DNA from: SZUA-229 sp036567985 | GTDB taxonomy: Bacteria > Pseudomonadota > Gammaproteobacteria > SZUA-229 | Reading direction: 5' to 3' | Assembly: GCA_036567985.1 (NCBI GenBank) | Contig: DATCTK010000012.1 | Span: 1-64,000 of the forward strand | DNA: 64,000 nucleotides | Shown here: positions 1-9,241 of the stretch, piece by piece | How positions within the stretch are numbered: the first letter of the stretch is position 1 | Layout: each line of letters starts with the position of its first letter | The notes under the pieces: generated by a model | Seen by the model: only the letters and a program-made list of their open reading frames with translations | Databases searched by the model: none | Told to the model about the DNA's origin: nothing | Made by a program: the position numbers and the translations under genes

Positions 1-75
1 ATTTTTCCATTGTGTAGCCTGTCTGGCGGTGAAATCGCGCTCCAGCCGCCCGCCGAAAGGCATATTATTGGGCCT

Positions 76-103
76 TTGGGTTTTGCCTTAACAGTGGTAA
101 AAT
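76..103 (+). promoter_or_regulatory. Possible sigma-70 promoter of miaB
   Basis: TTGGGT at 76-81 and TAAAAT at 98-103 are separated by 16 bases and lie about 33 bases before the miaB start. The -35 match is poor, so this is only a candidate. Confidence 0.25.
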
Positions 104-135
104 TTGCAGTTCCTTTTTGTAAACATGCAGGCTAT

Positions 136-1494
136 ATGGCGCGCAAACTCTATATCAAAACCTTTGGTTGCCAGATGAACGAATATGATTCGGCCAAGAT
201 GCACGATGTGCTGGCGGAATCGGAAGAGATCATCCAGGTGGATAATCCGGAAGAGGCCGATATCCTGCTGTTGAATACCTGTTCGATCCGGGAAAAAGCC
301 CAGGAAAAGGTGTTTTCACTGCTGGGCAAATGGAAGACCTGGAAACAGAACAAGCCTGATCTGCTGATCGGGGTGGGCGGCTGTGTCGCCTCCCAGGAAG
401 GGGATGCCATTCGCCAGCGCGCGCCCCATGTGGACATGGTGTTCGGTCCGCAAACCCTGCACCGCCTGCCGCAGATGGTCAAAGGGGTCACCATTGACCA
501 TATCCCTATGGTGGACATTTCCTTCCCCGAAATCGAGAAGTTCGACAACCTGCCAGAGCCGAAGGCGGACGGTCCCAGTGCCTTTGTTTCGATTATGGAA
601 GGCTGCAGTAAATACTGTACCTTCTGCGTGGTGCCCTATACCCGTGGCGAGGAAATTTCCCGCCCCTTCGACGATGTGCTGGCGGAAGTGGCCCAGCTGG
701 CGGCGCAGGGTGTGCGTGAAATCAATCTGCTGGGACAGAATGTCAACGCCTACCGCGGCGAAATGCACGACGGCGAAGTGGCCGACCTGGCGCTGCTGAT
801 TCACTATGTGGCGGCGGTGGAGGGCATTGAACGCATCCGCTTTACCACCTCACACCCGGTGGAGTTTTCCGATTCGCTGATCCAGGCCTTTGCCGAAGTG
901 CCGGAGCTGGTGAGCTTTGTGCACCTGCCGGTGCAGAGTGGCTCGGATCGCATTCTGGCGGCGATGAAACGCGGCCATATGGCGCTGGAATACAAATCCA
1001 AGATCCGCCGCCTGCGCGAAGCACGGCCGGATATTACCCTGTCCTCGGATTTTATTATCGGCTTTCCCGGTGAGACCGATGCCGACTTTGAACAGACCAT
1101 GCAGCTGATTGAAGACATCGGTTTCGATCACTCCTTCAGTTTTATCTACTCGGCGCGTCCCGGCACACCGGCCTCATCCCTGGCGGATGACGTGCCCATG
1201 GAGATTAAAAAACAGCGCCTGGCGCGGTTGCAGCAGCGCATTAATGAAATGGCGGCGGAGATTTCCGAAGCCATGGTGGGCAGCGTGCAGCGTGTACTGG
1301 TAGAGCGTCCATCGAAAAAAGATGCGCGGCAGATGGCCGGGCGCACTGAAAACAATCGCGTGGTGAACTTTGACGGTAACCCGCGTCTAATCGGGCATTT
1401 TGTGGATGTAAAAATTACCGCCGCCTTCGCCAATTCACTGCAGGGCGAGTTTATTGATATTGCCGCCATTGACCGCACCCGTCTCAGCGCCTGA
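136..1494 (+). CDS. miaB: tRNA-2-methylthio-N6-dimethylallyladenosine synthase MiaB
   Basis: Radical-SAM enzyme that adds a methylthio group to i6A37 in tRNAs reading UNN codons. The 452-residue protein has the three N-terminal cluster cysteines (C12 in TFGCQMN, C49 in NTCSIRE, C83 in VGGC), the radical-SAM triad C157-x3-C161-x2-C164 and a C-terminal TRAM domain at about 375-445. An upstream in-frame GTG-type extension back to position 10 is open, but the conserved family N-terminus (MARKLYIKTFGCQ) begins at ATG 136, so I use that. It heads a run with ybeZ, ybeY, corC and lnt, an order common in gammaproteobacteria. Length and motifs are normal. Confidence 0.97.
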   Translation: MARKLYIKTFGCQMNEYDSAKMHDVLAESEEIIQVDNPEEADILLLNTCSIREKAQEKVFSLLGKWKTWKQNKPDLLIGVGGCVASQEGDAIRQRAPHVDMVFGPQTLHRLPQMVKGVTIDHIPMVDISFPEIEKFDNLPEPKADGPSAFVSIMEGCSKYCTFCVVPYTRGEEISRPFDDVLAEVAQLAAQGVREINLLGQNVNAYRGEMHDGEVADLALLIHYVAAVEGIERIRFTTSHPVEFSDSLIQAFAEVPELVSFVHLPVQSGSDRILAAMKRGHMALEYKSKIRRLREARPDITLSSDFIIGFPGETDADFEQTMQLIEDIGFDHSFSFIYSARPGTPASSLADDVPMEIKKQRLARLQQRINEMAAEISEAMVGSVQRVLVERPSKKDARQMAGRTENNRVVNFDGNPRLIGHFVDVKITAAFANSLQGEFIDIAAIDRTRLSA

Positions 1495-1536
1495 TCGCGC
1501 CTTGCCCAGCTTCCCAACACCGATGCGTATTGCCTT

Positions 1537-2532
1537 ATGACAGACAGTCTGGATATTGATTTTAAACCGGCGGATAACGACCGTCTTGCCAATCTGTGCG
1601 GGCCAATGGATGAAAACCTGCGGCAAGTGGAAGTTCGCCTCGGCGTGGAAATTACCCATCGCAATCACCACTTTCAGCTGATTGGTGAAACCGACAATGT
1701 GAAAATGGCCGGTGATATCCTGAAAGATTTATATCGCATCACCGAACACCAGCAGCTGTCAGCCAATATGGTGCACCTGCAGTTGCAGGAGTCAGGTCTG
1801 CAGGCGCTGGAAGGTGATGATGCACTGGATGCGAGTCAGTGGAGCCTGCGCCTGCGCAAGGGCGTGATCAAGGGGCGCGGCAATAACCAGGTAAAATACC
1901 TGAAAAGTATTCAGCAACATGACCTGAGCTTCGGCATTGGCCCGGCGGGTACCGGTAAAACTTATCTGGCGGTTGCCTGTGCCGTGGAAGCGCTGGAAGA
2001 AGAGCGGGTGCGTCGCCTGTTACTGGTGCGCCCTGCGGTAGAAGCGGGTGAGCGACTGGGTTTTCTGCCCGGTGACCTGGCACAGAAAATCGACCCCTAT
2101 CTGCGCCCGATGTACGATGCGCTGTATGAAATGATGGGCTTTGAGCGGGTGGCCAAACTGATTGAACGCAGTGTGATAGAAATTGCGCCACTGGCCTATA
2201 TGCGTGGCCGTACCCTGAACGATGCGTTTATTATTCTGGACGAAGCACAGAACACCACGCGGGAGCAGATGAAAATGTTCCTGACGCGCATCGGCTTCGG
2301 TTCTACAGCGGTGGTCACCGGTGATGTCACGCAGATCGACTTACCGCGGGGTGTTCATTCCGGCCTGCGTCATGCGGTGGAAGTACTGAAGGATGTGGAT
2401 GATATTGCCATGACCTTTTTCAATCCCCGAGATGTGGTGCGTCACCCGATGGTGAAGCGCATTGTAAAAGCCTACGATGCCTACGAGGCAACACAGACAG
2501 ATGATGGCGACGTGCCATTAAAACGGTCATAA
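1537..2532 (+). CDS. ybeZ: PhoH-family ATPase YbeZ
   Basis: Cytoplasmic P-loop NTPase of the PhoH family, usually encoded beside the endoribonuclease YbeY and thought to work with it in ribosome maturation and RNA quality control. The 331-residue protein has an N-terminal RNA-binding-like region (1-120), Walker A GPAGTGKT at 135-142 and Walker B FIILDEAQ at 231-238. It lies 42 bases after miaB and 7 bases before ybeY, consistent with one transcript. The precise biochemical role of this family remains unsettled; family assignment is secure. Confidence 0.95.
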   Translation: MTDSLDIDFKPADNDRLANLCGPMDENLRQVEVRLGVEITHRNHHFQLIGETDNVKMAGDILKDLYRITEHQQLSANMVHLQLQESGLQALEGDDALDASQWSLRLRKGVIKGRGNNQVKYLKSIQQHDLSFGIGPAGTGKTYLAVACAVEALEEERVRRLLLVRPAVEAGERLGFLPGDLAQKIDPYLRPMYDALYEMMGFERVAKLIERSVIEIAPLAYMRGRTLNDAFIILDEAQNTTREQMKMFLTRIGFGSTAVVTGDVTQIDLPRGVHSGLRHAVEVLKDVDDIAMTFFNPRDVVRHPMVKRIVKAYDAYEATQTDDGDVPLKRS

Positions 2533-2539
2533 TTACCCC

Positions 2540-3139
2540 ATGAGCCTGCACATAGATATCCAGATTGCCGATGACCTGGCCGACTCCGTTGAGGAACCTC
2601 CGCCGCGAACGCAATTGCAACACTGGGCCGAAGCCGCCTGGCAGGGCGATGCGCACACAGACGTGGAAGTGGCGCTGCGTATTGTCAGTGCTGAAGAAAG
2701 CCGACAGCTTAACCGCGACTACCGCGGCAAAGACAAACCCACCAATGTTTTATCCTTTCCCATGCAGATGGATGAATGGCATCTGCCCGCTGATTTAAGC
2801 CCTGATGATCTGACCCCGGATGATGTGCTTGCTGATGACAGACACAGTGAAGAGCTGTCTGCGTCTGATGCACACTGGCAAATCCTGGGAGATCTGGCGA
2901 TCTGTGCCCAGGTGGTGGTGGAGGAAGCGCAACAACAGCGTAAATCGCTGCAGGCGCACTGGGCACATATGCTGGTGCATGGCATGTTGCACCTGCAGGG
3001 GTATGATCATATTGAAGAGGACGAAGCACAGCGCATGGAACAGCTGGAAATACAGATTATGCAACAACTGGGTTTTCCTGATCCCTATCAGGCAGACACA
3101 GAACTGACTAACACATCGGTAACGGATCTAAATTCATGA
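2540..3139 (+). CDS. ybeY: Endoribonuclease YbeY (rRNA maturation factor)
   Basis: Zinc-dependent single-strand endoribonuclease needed for 16S rRNA 3' maturation and 70S quality control. The zinc motif H147-x3-H151-x5-H157 (HGMLHLQGYDH) is intact, and LSFPM and LGDLAIC flank the usual core. At 199 residues it is longer than the roughly 155 typical of the family, because of an acidic Asp/Glu/Ser-rich insertion at about 79-113 and a short C-terminal tail. The 3' end overlaps corC by 4 bases (ATGA), which suggests translational coupling. Confidence 0.95.
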   Translation: MSLHIDIQIADDLADSVEEPPPRTQLQHWAEAAWQGDAHTDVEVALRIVSAEESRQLNRDYRGKDKPTNVLSFPMQMDEWHLPADLSPDDLTPDDVLADDRHSEELSASDAHWQILGDLAICAQVVVEEAQQQRKSLQAHWAHMLVHGMLHLQGYDHIEEDEAQRMEQLEIQIMQQLGFPDPYQADTELTNTSVTDLNS

Positions 3140-4035
3140 ACGAAAGCACCACAAATGGCTCGAAATCAGCACAGGCAAAAGAGGAGTCGTTAAGCCTGTT
3201 TGAAAAACTCAGCCGTATTTTTCTCGACACGCCACAGAACCGTGATGAGTTAATTGAAATTCTACAGGCCGCAGAAAAGCAGAACCTGCTGGATATGGAT
3301 GCACTGAGCATGATTGAAGGTGTGCTGCAGGTATCGGAAATTCAGGTTCGCGACATTATGGTGCCCCGCTCGCACATGGTGGTGTTAAGCGAAGACAATA
3401 CATATGAAGAAATGCTGCCGGTGATCAATAACTCCGGGCATTCGCGTTTTCCGGTAATCGGTGAAAGCCGTGACGAGATCGTTGGTGTTTTGCTGGCCAA
3501 GGATCTGCTGCGTTATGTGGATGAGGAAAGCCGCAAGGGTTTCGACATAAAAGATGTTTTGCGTAAGGCGGTGTTTGTGCCGGAAAGCAAACGCCTGAAT
3601 GTGTTGCTGAAAGAGTTTCGCGCCAGCCGCAATCACATGGCAATGGTGGTGGATGAGTACAACGGTATTGCGGGTCTTGTGACCATCGAAGATGTGCTGG
3701 AACAGATTGTGGGTGATATCGATGACGAACATGACGTGGAAGATGTAGGCAATATCCGTCGCATGGGGGTCAATCGCTATTCGGTTAAAGCCTTAACCCC
3801 GGTTGATGAGTTCAATGAATTTTTCGACAGTGGTTTTAATGAAGATGAATCGGATACCCTGGCGGGTATGTTAATGAAACACCTGGGGCATATGCCCAAG
3901 CGCGGCGAATCGATTATGATTGATAACTACCTGTTCAAAGTGATGAGTGCCGATAGCCGGCGTATTAAACATGTGCAGTTGATATTGCTGCCGGAATCCT
4001 CAAAGCAGGACAGTTCACCGGAAGACATGATCTGA
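3136..4035 (+). CDS. corC: CorC/YbeX-type CBS-domain protein
   Basis: Cytosolic CBS-pair protein of the HlyC/CorC group, associated with Mg2+/Co2+ efflux and genetically linked to ribosome and Lnt functions. The 299 residues contain an N-terminal linker (1-65), two CBS motifs at about 70-190 (VRDIMVPRSHMVVL begins the first) and a C-terminal CorC-associated domain at about 210-285. It has no membrane segment, so it is the small soluble CorC type and not the membrane-bound CNNM-like form. It overlaps the ybeY stop and is followed by lnt 49 bases downstream. Confidence 0.93.
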   Translation: MNESTTNGSKSAQAKEESLSLFEKLSRIFLDTPQNRDELIEILQAAEKQNLLDMDALSMIEGVLQVSEIQVRDIMVPRSHMVVLSEDNTYEEMLPVINNSGHSRFPVIGESRDEIVGVLLAKDLLRYVDEESRKGFDIKDVLRKAVFVPESKRLNVLLKEFRASRNHMAMVVDEYNGIAGLVTIEDVLEQIVGDIDDEHDVEDVGNIRRMGVNRYSVKALTPVDEFNEFFDSGFNEDESDTLAGMLMKHLGHMPKRGESIMIDNYLFKVMSADSRRIKHVQLILLPESSKQDSSPEDMI

Positions 4036-4084
4036 TGTTATTTGTAAATGAGCTGATGCCTGAAGGAACAATGCTCGATGATTG

Positions 4085-5581
4085 ATGCCCGTGGCTTTGT
4101 TATTTAAAAAGAATCCCTTTTATCTGCAGGAATGGGCATTGCTGATCAGCGGTGCATTGATGCCGTTTTCCTTTGCTCCCTACGGGCTGTACTGGTTGCA
4201 GTTCCCATTGCTGGCGCTGTTATTCCTGAGCTGTTTGCAACAGGCCCCCGGCATTGCCATGCGTCGCGGCTTTCTATTTTCACTGGGCTTCTTTGTACAC
4301 GGCATTCACTGGATTTTCTACAGCCTGCATTACCATGGCGCCGCACCCCAGGCACTGGCGATTATTATTGTGGTTTTACTCGCCGCCTACCTGAGCCTGT
4401 TTCCGGCACTTGCGCTGTACCTGGGTAACCGCCTGTTTAGTCGAGTCGGCGCGCCCTTGTTATTGCTGATTTATTCGATTAGCTGGATGCTGTTCGAGTG
4501 GCTGCGCGGTTATTTCCTTACCGGTTTCCCCTGGTTGCAGCTTGGCACCGCCCATGTGGATAGCTGGTTGGCCGGTTTCGCGCCGCTGTTTGGTGGGCTG
4601 GGTGTGGGCTTTCTGGTGGCGCTGCTTGCGGCGGCACTGGCGCTGTCACTGTTAAAAAAACAGCCCCTGTATGTGCTGGCCTGTGCCGGAGTTATTTATC
4701 TGGGTGGTTTTCTGCTCGGCCAGGTTAGCTGGACCCAGGCGGTGGGTGAGCCGCTTAAAGTCAGCCTGCTGCAGGGCAATATTCCCCAGTCGCAGAAATG
4801 GCGTCGTGAAATGTATGCGCCGACCCTGCAGATGTATCGCCAGCTGACACGGCAGCATTTGCAGAGTGACCTGATTATCTGGCCGGAAACCGCCATACCC
4901 GGCTTTGCGGATCGGGTGGAGGATTATTTATCCGGCCTGGCTGCAGAAGCAGAGCGGAGTAACACCGAGGTGTTACTGGGGGTGTTTGTGCGCGATGCAC
5001 AGAGCGAGCGCTATTATAATTCGCTGGTGGACTTAAACGGTCAGGTATACCGCAAGCGGCACCTGGTGCCACTGGGAGAGTACTTCCCGCTGCGGCCGTT
5101 GCTGGGCTTTTTTGCCCAGTGGATTGATATTCCCATGTCCGATATCGACAGTGGTGAAGCCGATCAGCCGCTGATAAAAGTGGCTGGCCAGCCGGTGGGG
5201 GTGAGCATCTGTTTTGAAGATGCGTTTGATCGTGATGTGCTACAGGATCTGCCCGAGGCGACACTGCTGGTGAATGTGAGCAACGATGCCTGGTTTGAGG
5301 ATTCCCCCCAGCCCTGGCAGCACCACCAGATTGCGCAGATGCGGGCGCTGGAAAGTGGCCGCAGTTTACTGCGGGTGACCAATACCGGGGTGACCTCATT
5401 TATCGGTGCAGACGGACGGGTGCAGGCCATGGCCGCACAGTTTAAACGCGAAGTATTAACCCATGAAGTACAGGCCTATAGTGGTGCCACGCCCTATGTG
5501 CGCTGGCAGAACTACCTGTTGATTGGCGCTGGCCTGATTTTGCTGCTGGTGTTGCACAGACGCTACGCCGGCGCTAAATAA
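4085..5581 (+). CDS. lnt: Apolipoprotein N-acyltransferase
   Basis: Inner-membrane enzyme that adds the third acyl chain to lipoproteins such as the LptE and Pal encoded in this window. The 498-residue protein has about six N-terminal membrane helices (10-215), a periplasmic nitrilase-like domain (225-470) and a last helix near the C-terminus. The Glu-Lys-Cys triad is visible as E268 (WPETAIP), K324 (RKRHLVPLGEY) and C376 (SICFEDAF). I chose the ATG at 4085; a TTG directly before it at 4082 is also in frame. Closes the ybeZ-ybeY-corC-lnt group. Confidence 0.96.
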   Translation: MPVALLFKKNPFYLQEWALLISGALMPFSFAPYGLYWLQFPLLALLFLSCLQQAPGIAMRRGFLFSLGFFVHGIHWIFYSLHYHGAAPQALAIIIVVLLAAYLSLFPALALYLGNRLFSRVGAPLLLLIYSISWMLFEWLRGYFLTGFPWLQLGTAHVDSWLAGFAPLFGGLGVGFLVALLAAALALSLLKKQPLYVLACAGVIYLGGFLLGQVSWTQAVGEPLKVSLLQGNIPQSQKWRREMYAPTLQMYRQLTRQHLQSDLIIWPETAIPGFADRVEDYLSGLAAEAERSNTEVLLGVFVRDAQSERYYNSLVDLNGQVYRKRHLVPLGEYFPLRPLLGFFAQWIDIPMSDIDSGEADQPLIKVAGQPVGVSICFEDAFDRDVLQDLPEATLLVNVSNDAWFEDSPQPWQHHQIAQMRALESGRSLLRVTNTGVTSFIGADGRVQAMAAQFKREVLTHEVQAYSGATPYVRWQNYLLIGAGLILLLVLHRRYAGAK

Positions 5582-5603
5582 GCCTCAAGCAGAGCCGGGT
5601 TAA

Positions 5604-5975
5604 TCACTGATCAGGCCGTGAAAACTGCTGCAGCTCTAGCCGGGTTTTGTCGGCCACAGATAAAAACAGTTCCAGCACCTTCTGTTCAATGATTTCGATA
5701 TCCAGCAATAACCAGTCACTGAACTCGTGGCTGGACTCCATCAGGTATTCGGCGGCATCGTTGATATCGTGACGGATATAGCGGGCCACTTCATCGGCCT
5801 CTTCCAGGGTGACTTCACCCAGGTGTATCGCCTGTTGCTGGGCCTGCTCAAGCGCCTTCTGCAGGGTGGGCATGGCATGGGCTTCGGCGTTATCGATGGT
5901 ATCTTTTACGCGGCGCATCATCTGGTTGTAGGATTCAATCAGTGACGATGTATCTGGGCTGTCCTGAGACCACAT
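5604..5975 (-). CDS. YbeL-like protein lacking the zinc ribbon
   Basis: Small 123-residue cytoplasmic, mostly helical acidic protein. The stretch LGEVTLEEADEVARYIRHDI resembles the N-terminal half of the YbeL/DUF1451 family, which in E. coli is also encoded near leuS. In that family a C-terminal CxxC zinc ribbon follows; here the protein ends before it and contains no cysteine. An upstream in-frame start at 6050 exists, but ATG 5975 has a good ribosome site (GAGGTAAG) just before it. The gene is transcribed away from leuS and converges on lnt. Function unknown. Confidence 0.75.
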   Translation of the reverse strand: MWSQDSPDTSSLIESYNQMMRRVKDTIDNAEAHAMPTLQKALEQAQQQAIHLGEVTLEEADEVARYIRHDINDAAEYLMESSHEFSDWLLLDIEIIEQKVLELFLSVADKTRLELQQFSRPDQ

Positions 5976-6207
5976 TAGACTTACCTCATTCAATCTGTCT
6001 TGTATAATCACCTGCACCCGAGCGTAGCCGGTGAGATCAGGCGGAACCACTGTCTGCTGCGGTGGAACTCGCTGAGTCGCTTGCTGTTGCGGCGATAGCA
6101 GAAACCCGAGTTTCCTAAAGCCTCGACTCTGATGTATCCTTCATACCCTTTTTATAGCTCATATTTGCAGCATGTCTGTGAACATCAACCCATTTGAAGC
6201 CAGTTAG

Positions 6208-8661
6208 ATGCAAGAAAACTACAATCCACAACAGATCGAACAGGACGCCCAGACATTCTGGGAGGAAAATCAGGTATTTAAGGTTAGCGAAGAGGCGGAC
6301 AGGGAGAAGTTCTACTGCCTGTCGATGTTTCCCTATCCCAGTGGTCGGCTGCATATGGGGCATGTGCGCAACTACTCCATCGGCGATGTGATCAGCCGCT
6401 ACCAGCGTATGCAGGGCAAGAATGTGTTGCAGCCCATGGGCTGGGATGCGTTCGGCCTGCCCGCGGAAAATGCCGCGCACAAGCATCAGTCCCACCCCGC
6501 CAAATGGACCTATGAAAATATTGACTATATGCGTGGCCAGCTGAAGCGGCTGGGCTTTGCCTATGACTGGGATCGTGAGCTGGCAACTTGTACCCCCGAG
6601 TATTACCGCTGGGAGCAATGGCTGTTCACCAGGCTGTACGAAAAAGGCCTGGTGTATAAAAAGAACGCGGTGGTTAACTGGGACCCGGTGGACCAGACCG
6701 TACTCGCCAATGAGCAGGTGGTGGATGGCCGTGGCTGGCGTTCAGGCGCGCTGGTGGAGCGCAAGGAAATTCCCCAGTGGTTTATGAAAATCACCGCCTA
6801 TGCCGACGAGCTGCTGCAGGAAGTCGATAAACTCGACGGCTGGCCGGAGCAGGTGCGCACCATGCAGCGCAACTGGATCGGTCGCTCCGAAGGGGTGGAG
6901 TTGCAGTTCGAGGTGGCCGCTGAGACGCCTTTGACCGTCTACACAACACGCCCGGATACCCTGATGGGTGTCACCTATGTGGCAGTGGCGGGGGAACACC
7001 CGCTCAGCCTGAAACTGGCGCAGGGCAATGCCGAGCTGCAGGCGTTTGTTGATGAATGCAAACACACCAAGGTGGCCGAGGCAGATCTCGCCACCATGGA
7101 AAAGAAAGGTTTTGACCTGGGGATTACCGCGAAACACCCGATCAGTGGTGAGGAAGTGCCGGTGTATGCTGCCAATTTTGTGTTGGTCGATTACGGCTCC
7201 GGTGCGGTGATGTCGGTGCCGGCCCACGACCAGCGGGACTATGAGTTTGCACAGAAATACGGCCTGCCAATAAAACAGGTGATTGCCCCCGCCAATGGCG
7301 AGCCCTGTGATCTGCGGAAAGAAGCCTTTACCGAAAAGGGTGTGCTGATAAATTCTGGCGAGTTCGATGGCAAAACCTCCGCCGAGGCGGTGGATGCGAT
7401 TGCCGAATACCTGTCCGCCGCAGGCAAGGGTGAAAAGCAGGTGAACTTCCGCCTCAGGGACTGGGGGGTGTCACGCCAGCGTTACTGGGGTACGCCGATT
7501 CCGATTATCAACTGCGACAGTTGTGGCGCGGTGGCAGTGCCGGAAGATCAGCTGCCGGTGGTGTTGCCGGAAGATGCCGCCTTCGGTGACGATGTGGGCT
7601 CGCCGATTAAAAAAATGCCCGAGTTTTATCAAACTACCTGCCCCAGCTGTGGTGGTGCGGCAGAACGTGAAACCGATACCTTCGATACTTTCTTTGAATC
7701 CTCCTGGTATTACGCCCGTTACACCTGCCCCGATGCGGGCAGCATGCTGGATGAGCGCGCCAACTACTGGCTGCCGGTGGATCAGTATGTGGGTGGCATA
7801 GAACATGCGGTGCTGCATCTGCTGTACGCACGCTTCTTCCATAAACTGATGCGTGACGTCGGGCTGATTAATGTCAGTGACGAGCCCTTCAGTCACCTGC
7901 TCACCCAGGGCATGGTGCTGAAAGACGGCACCAAGATGTCCAAATCCAAGGGTAATACGGTGGATCCCCAGGGGCTGATTGAACAGTACGGTGCCGACAC
8001 GGTGCGCCTGTTTACCATGTTCGCCGCGCCACCGGAACAGTCACTGGAATGGTCCGACTCCGGTGTCGATGGCGCCTCGCGCTTTCTCAAGCGCCTGTAC
8101 CGACTGATTCATGCACATGTGCAACAGGGTGAAATCTCGGCGCTGGATAAGGCGCAGTTAAACGATACACAGAAAGCCTTGCGCCTGAAGCTGCACCAGA
8201 CCATTCAGAAAGTTAGTGATGATATCGGTCGCCGATACACCTTTAACACCGCGATTGCCGCAGTGATGGAGCTCACTAACGAACTGCTGAAATTTAACGA
8301 TGATTCCGCCAACGGCCGAGCGTTGATGCAGGAAGCCCTGGAGGCGATGGTGCTGATGCTGTCACCGATTGTGCCGCATTTCTGTCACGCCATGTGGCAG
8401 TCACTGGGGCATCAGCGCGCAGTAATTGATGAGCGCTGGCCGCAGGCGGACGAAACTGCACTGGTGCAGGACAGCATCGAACTGATGGTGCAGGTGAATG
8501 GCAAGCTGCGCAGTAAAATTAAAGTGGCAGCGGATGCAGATCAGCAGACAATTGAAACACTGGCGCAACAGGATGCTCATGTCAAAGTGCACACCGACGG
8601 CAAAACCGTGCGCAAGATCATAGTGGTGCCGGGTCGCCTGGTAAATATTGTGGCCAACTGA
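6208..8661 (+). CDS. leuS: Leucyl-tRNA synthetase
   Basis: Class I aminoacyl-tRNA synthetase charging tRNA-Leu. The 817-residue protein has the HIGH-type motif HMGH at 49-52, a CP1 editing domain at about 220-410 with the TTRPDTLMG threonine-rich motif, a zinc-type cysteine pair region near 435-490 (NCDSCG and CPSCGG), and KMSKS at 576-580. The anticodon-binding and C-terminal tRNA-binding domains are complete. It is followed 23 bases later by lptE and then holA, the usual gammaproteobacterial order. Confidence 0.98.
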   Translation: MQENYNPQQIEQDAQTFWEENQVFKVSEEADREKFYCLSMFPYPSGRLHMGHVRNYSIGDVISRYQRMQGKNVLQPMGWDAFGLPAENAAHKHQSHPAKWTYENIDYMRGQLKRLGFAYDWDRELATCTPEYYRWEQWLFTRLYEKGLVYKKNAVVNWDPVDQTVLANEQVVDGRGWRSGALVERKEIPQWFMKITAYADELLQEVDKLDGWPEQVRTMQRNWIGRSEGVELQFEVAAETPLTVYTTRPDTLMGVTYVAVAGEHPLSLKLAQGNAELQAFVDECKHTKVAEADLATMEKKGFDLGITAKHPISGEEVPVYAANFVLVDYGSGAVMSVPAHDQRDYEFAQKYGLPIKQVIAPANGEPCDLRKEAFTEKGVLINSGEFDGKTSAEAVDAIAEYLSAAGKGEKQVNFRLRDWGVSRQRYWGTPIPIINCDSCGAVAVPEDQLPVVLPEDAAFGDDVGSPIKKMPEFYQTTCPSCGGAAERETDTFDTFFESSWYYARYTCPDAGSMLDERANYWLPVDQYVGGIEHAVLHLLYARFFHKLMRDVGLINVSDEPFSHLLTQGMVLKDGTKMSKSKGNTVDPQGLIEQYGADTVRLFTMFAAPPEQSLEWSDSGVDGASRFLKRLYRLIHAHVQQGEISALDKAQLNDTQKALRLKLHQTIQKVSDDIGRRYTFNTAIAAVMELTNELLKFNDDSANGRALMQEALEAMVLMLSPIVPHFCHAMWQSLGHQRAVIDERWPQADETALVQDSIELMVQVNGKLRSKIKVAADADQQTIETLAQQDAHVKVHTDGKTVRKIIVVPGRLVNIVAN

Positions 8662-8684
8662 GGCCTCGTGATTAAAGGGCAATA

Positions 8685-9236
8685 ATGAACGCTTCAGCTA
8701 TGCAAAAACAAACCCCACTGTCGCGGATTCAATGGCTGGCACTGACACTGGTATTGGCGCTGCTGTGCCTGTCGCTGCTGAGTGGTTGCGGTTTTAAATT
8801 ACGTGGTGCCTATCAGCTGCCGCCCGCGATGCAGCAAACCTATATTGATGCCGCCTCGGTGAATGCAGATCTGGTTCGTAGTTTAAGCATTGCCTTGCGT
8901 GCCAGTGATATCGAACTGCTGGATGTGCCGAGCGATGACGCAGCACAGCTTAAGCTGTTTAAAGAAACCCGCAGCAAACGCGTGGTCTCGGTGGACTCCC
9001 GTGGTCGTGCACGGGAATACACGCTGACTTATGCCATCAGTTTTAGCCTGGTGGGCAAACAGCCGGCCACGGGCGAGGCTTTCCATATTGAGCAACAGGA
9101 TCTGCAGATTGATCGGGATTTCCTGTTCGACCCGGAAGATGTTCTGGGCAATGCCCGTGGTGAGTCACAACTGTATGATGAAATGCGTCAGGACCTGGTG
9201 CGTTTAATTCTACTGCGATTACAGAGTAAAGCCTGA
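8685..9236 (+). CDS. lptE: LPS-assembly lipoprotein LptE
   Basis: Outer-membrane lipoprotein that plugs the LptD barrel during lipopolysaccharide export. The 183-residue precursor has a signal peptide with lipobox LLSGC, C35 being the acylated cysteine, followed by the GFKLRG start typical of LptE (RlpB). A second ATG at 8700 could be the true start and would shorten the n-region. Position between leuS and holA supports the call more than sequence alone, because LptE diverges quickly. Confidence 0.92.
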   Translation: MNASAMQKQTPLSRIQWLALTLVLALLCLSLLSGCGFKLRGAYQLPPAMQQTYIDAASVNADLVRSLSIALRASDIELLDVPSDDAAQLKLFKETRSKRVVSVDSRGRAREYTLTYAISFSLVGKQPATGEAFHIEQQDLQIDRDFLFDPEDVLGNARGESQLYDEMRQDLVRLILLRLQSKA

Positions 9237-9241
9237 GTGCA

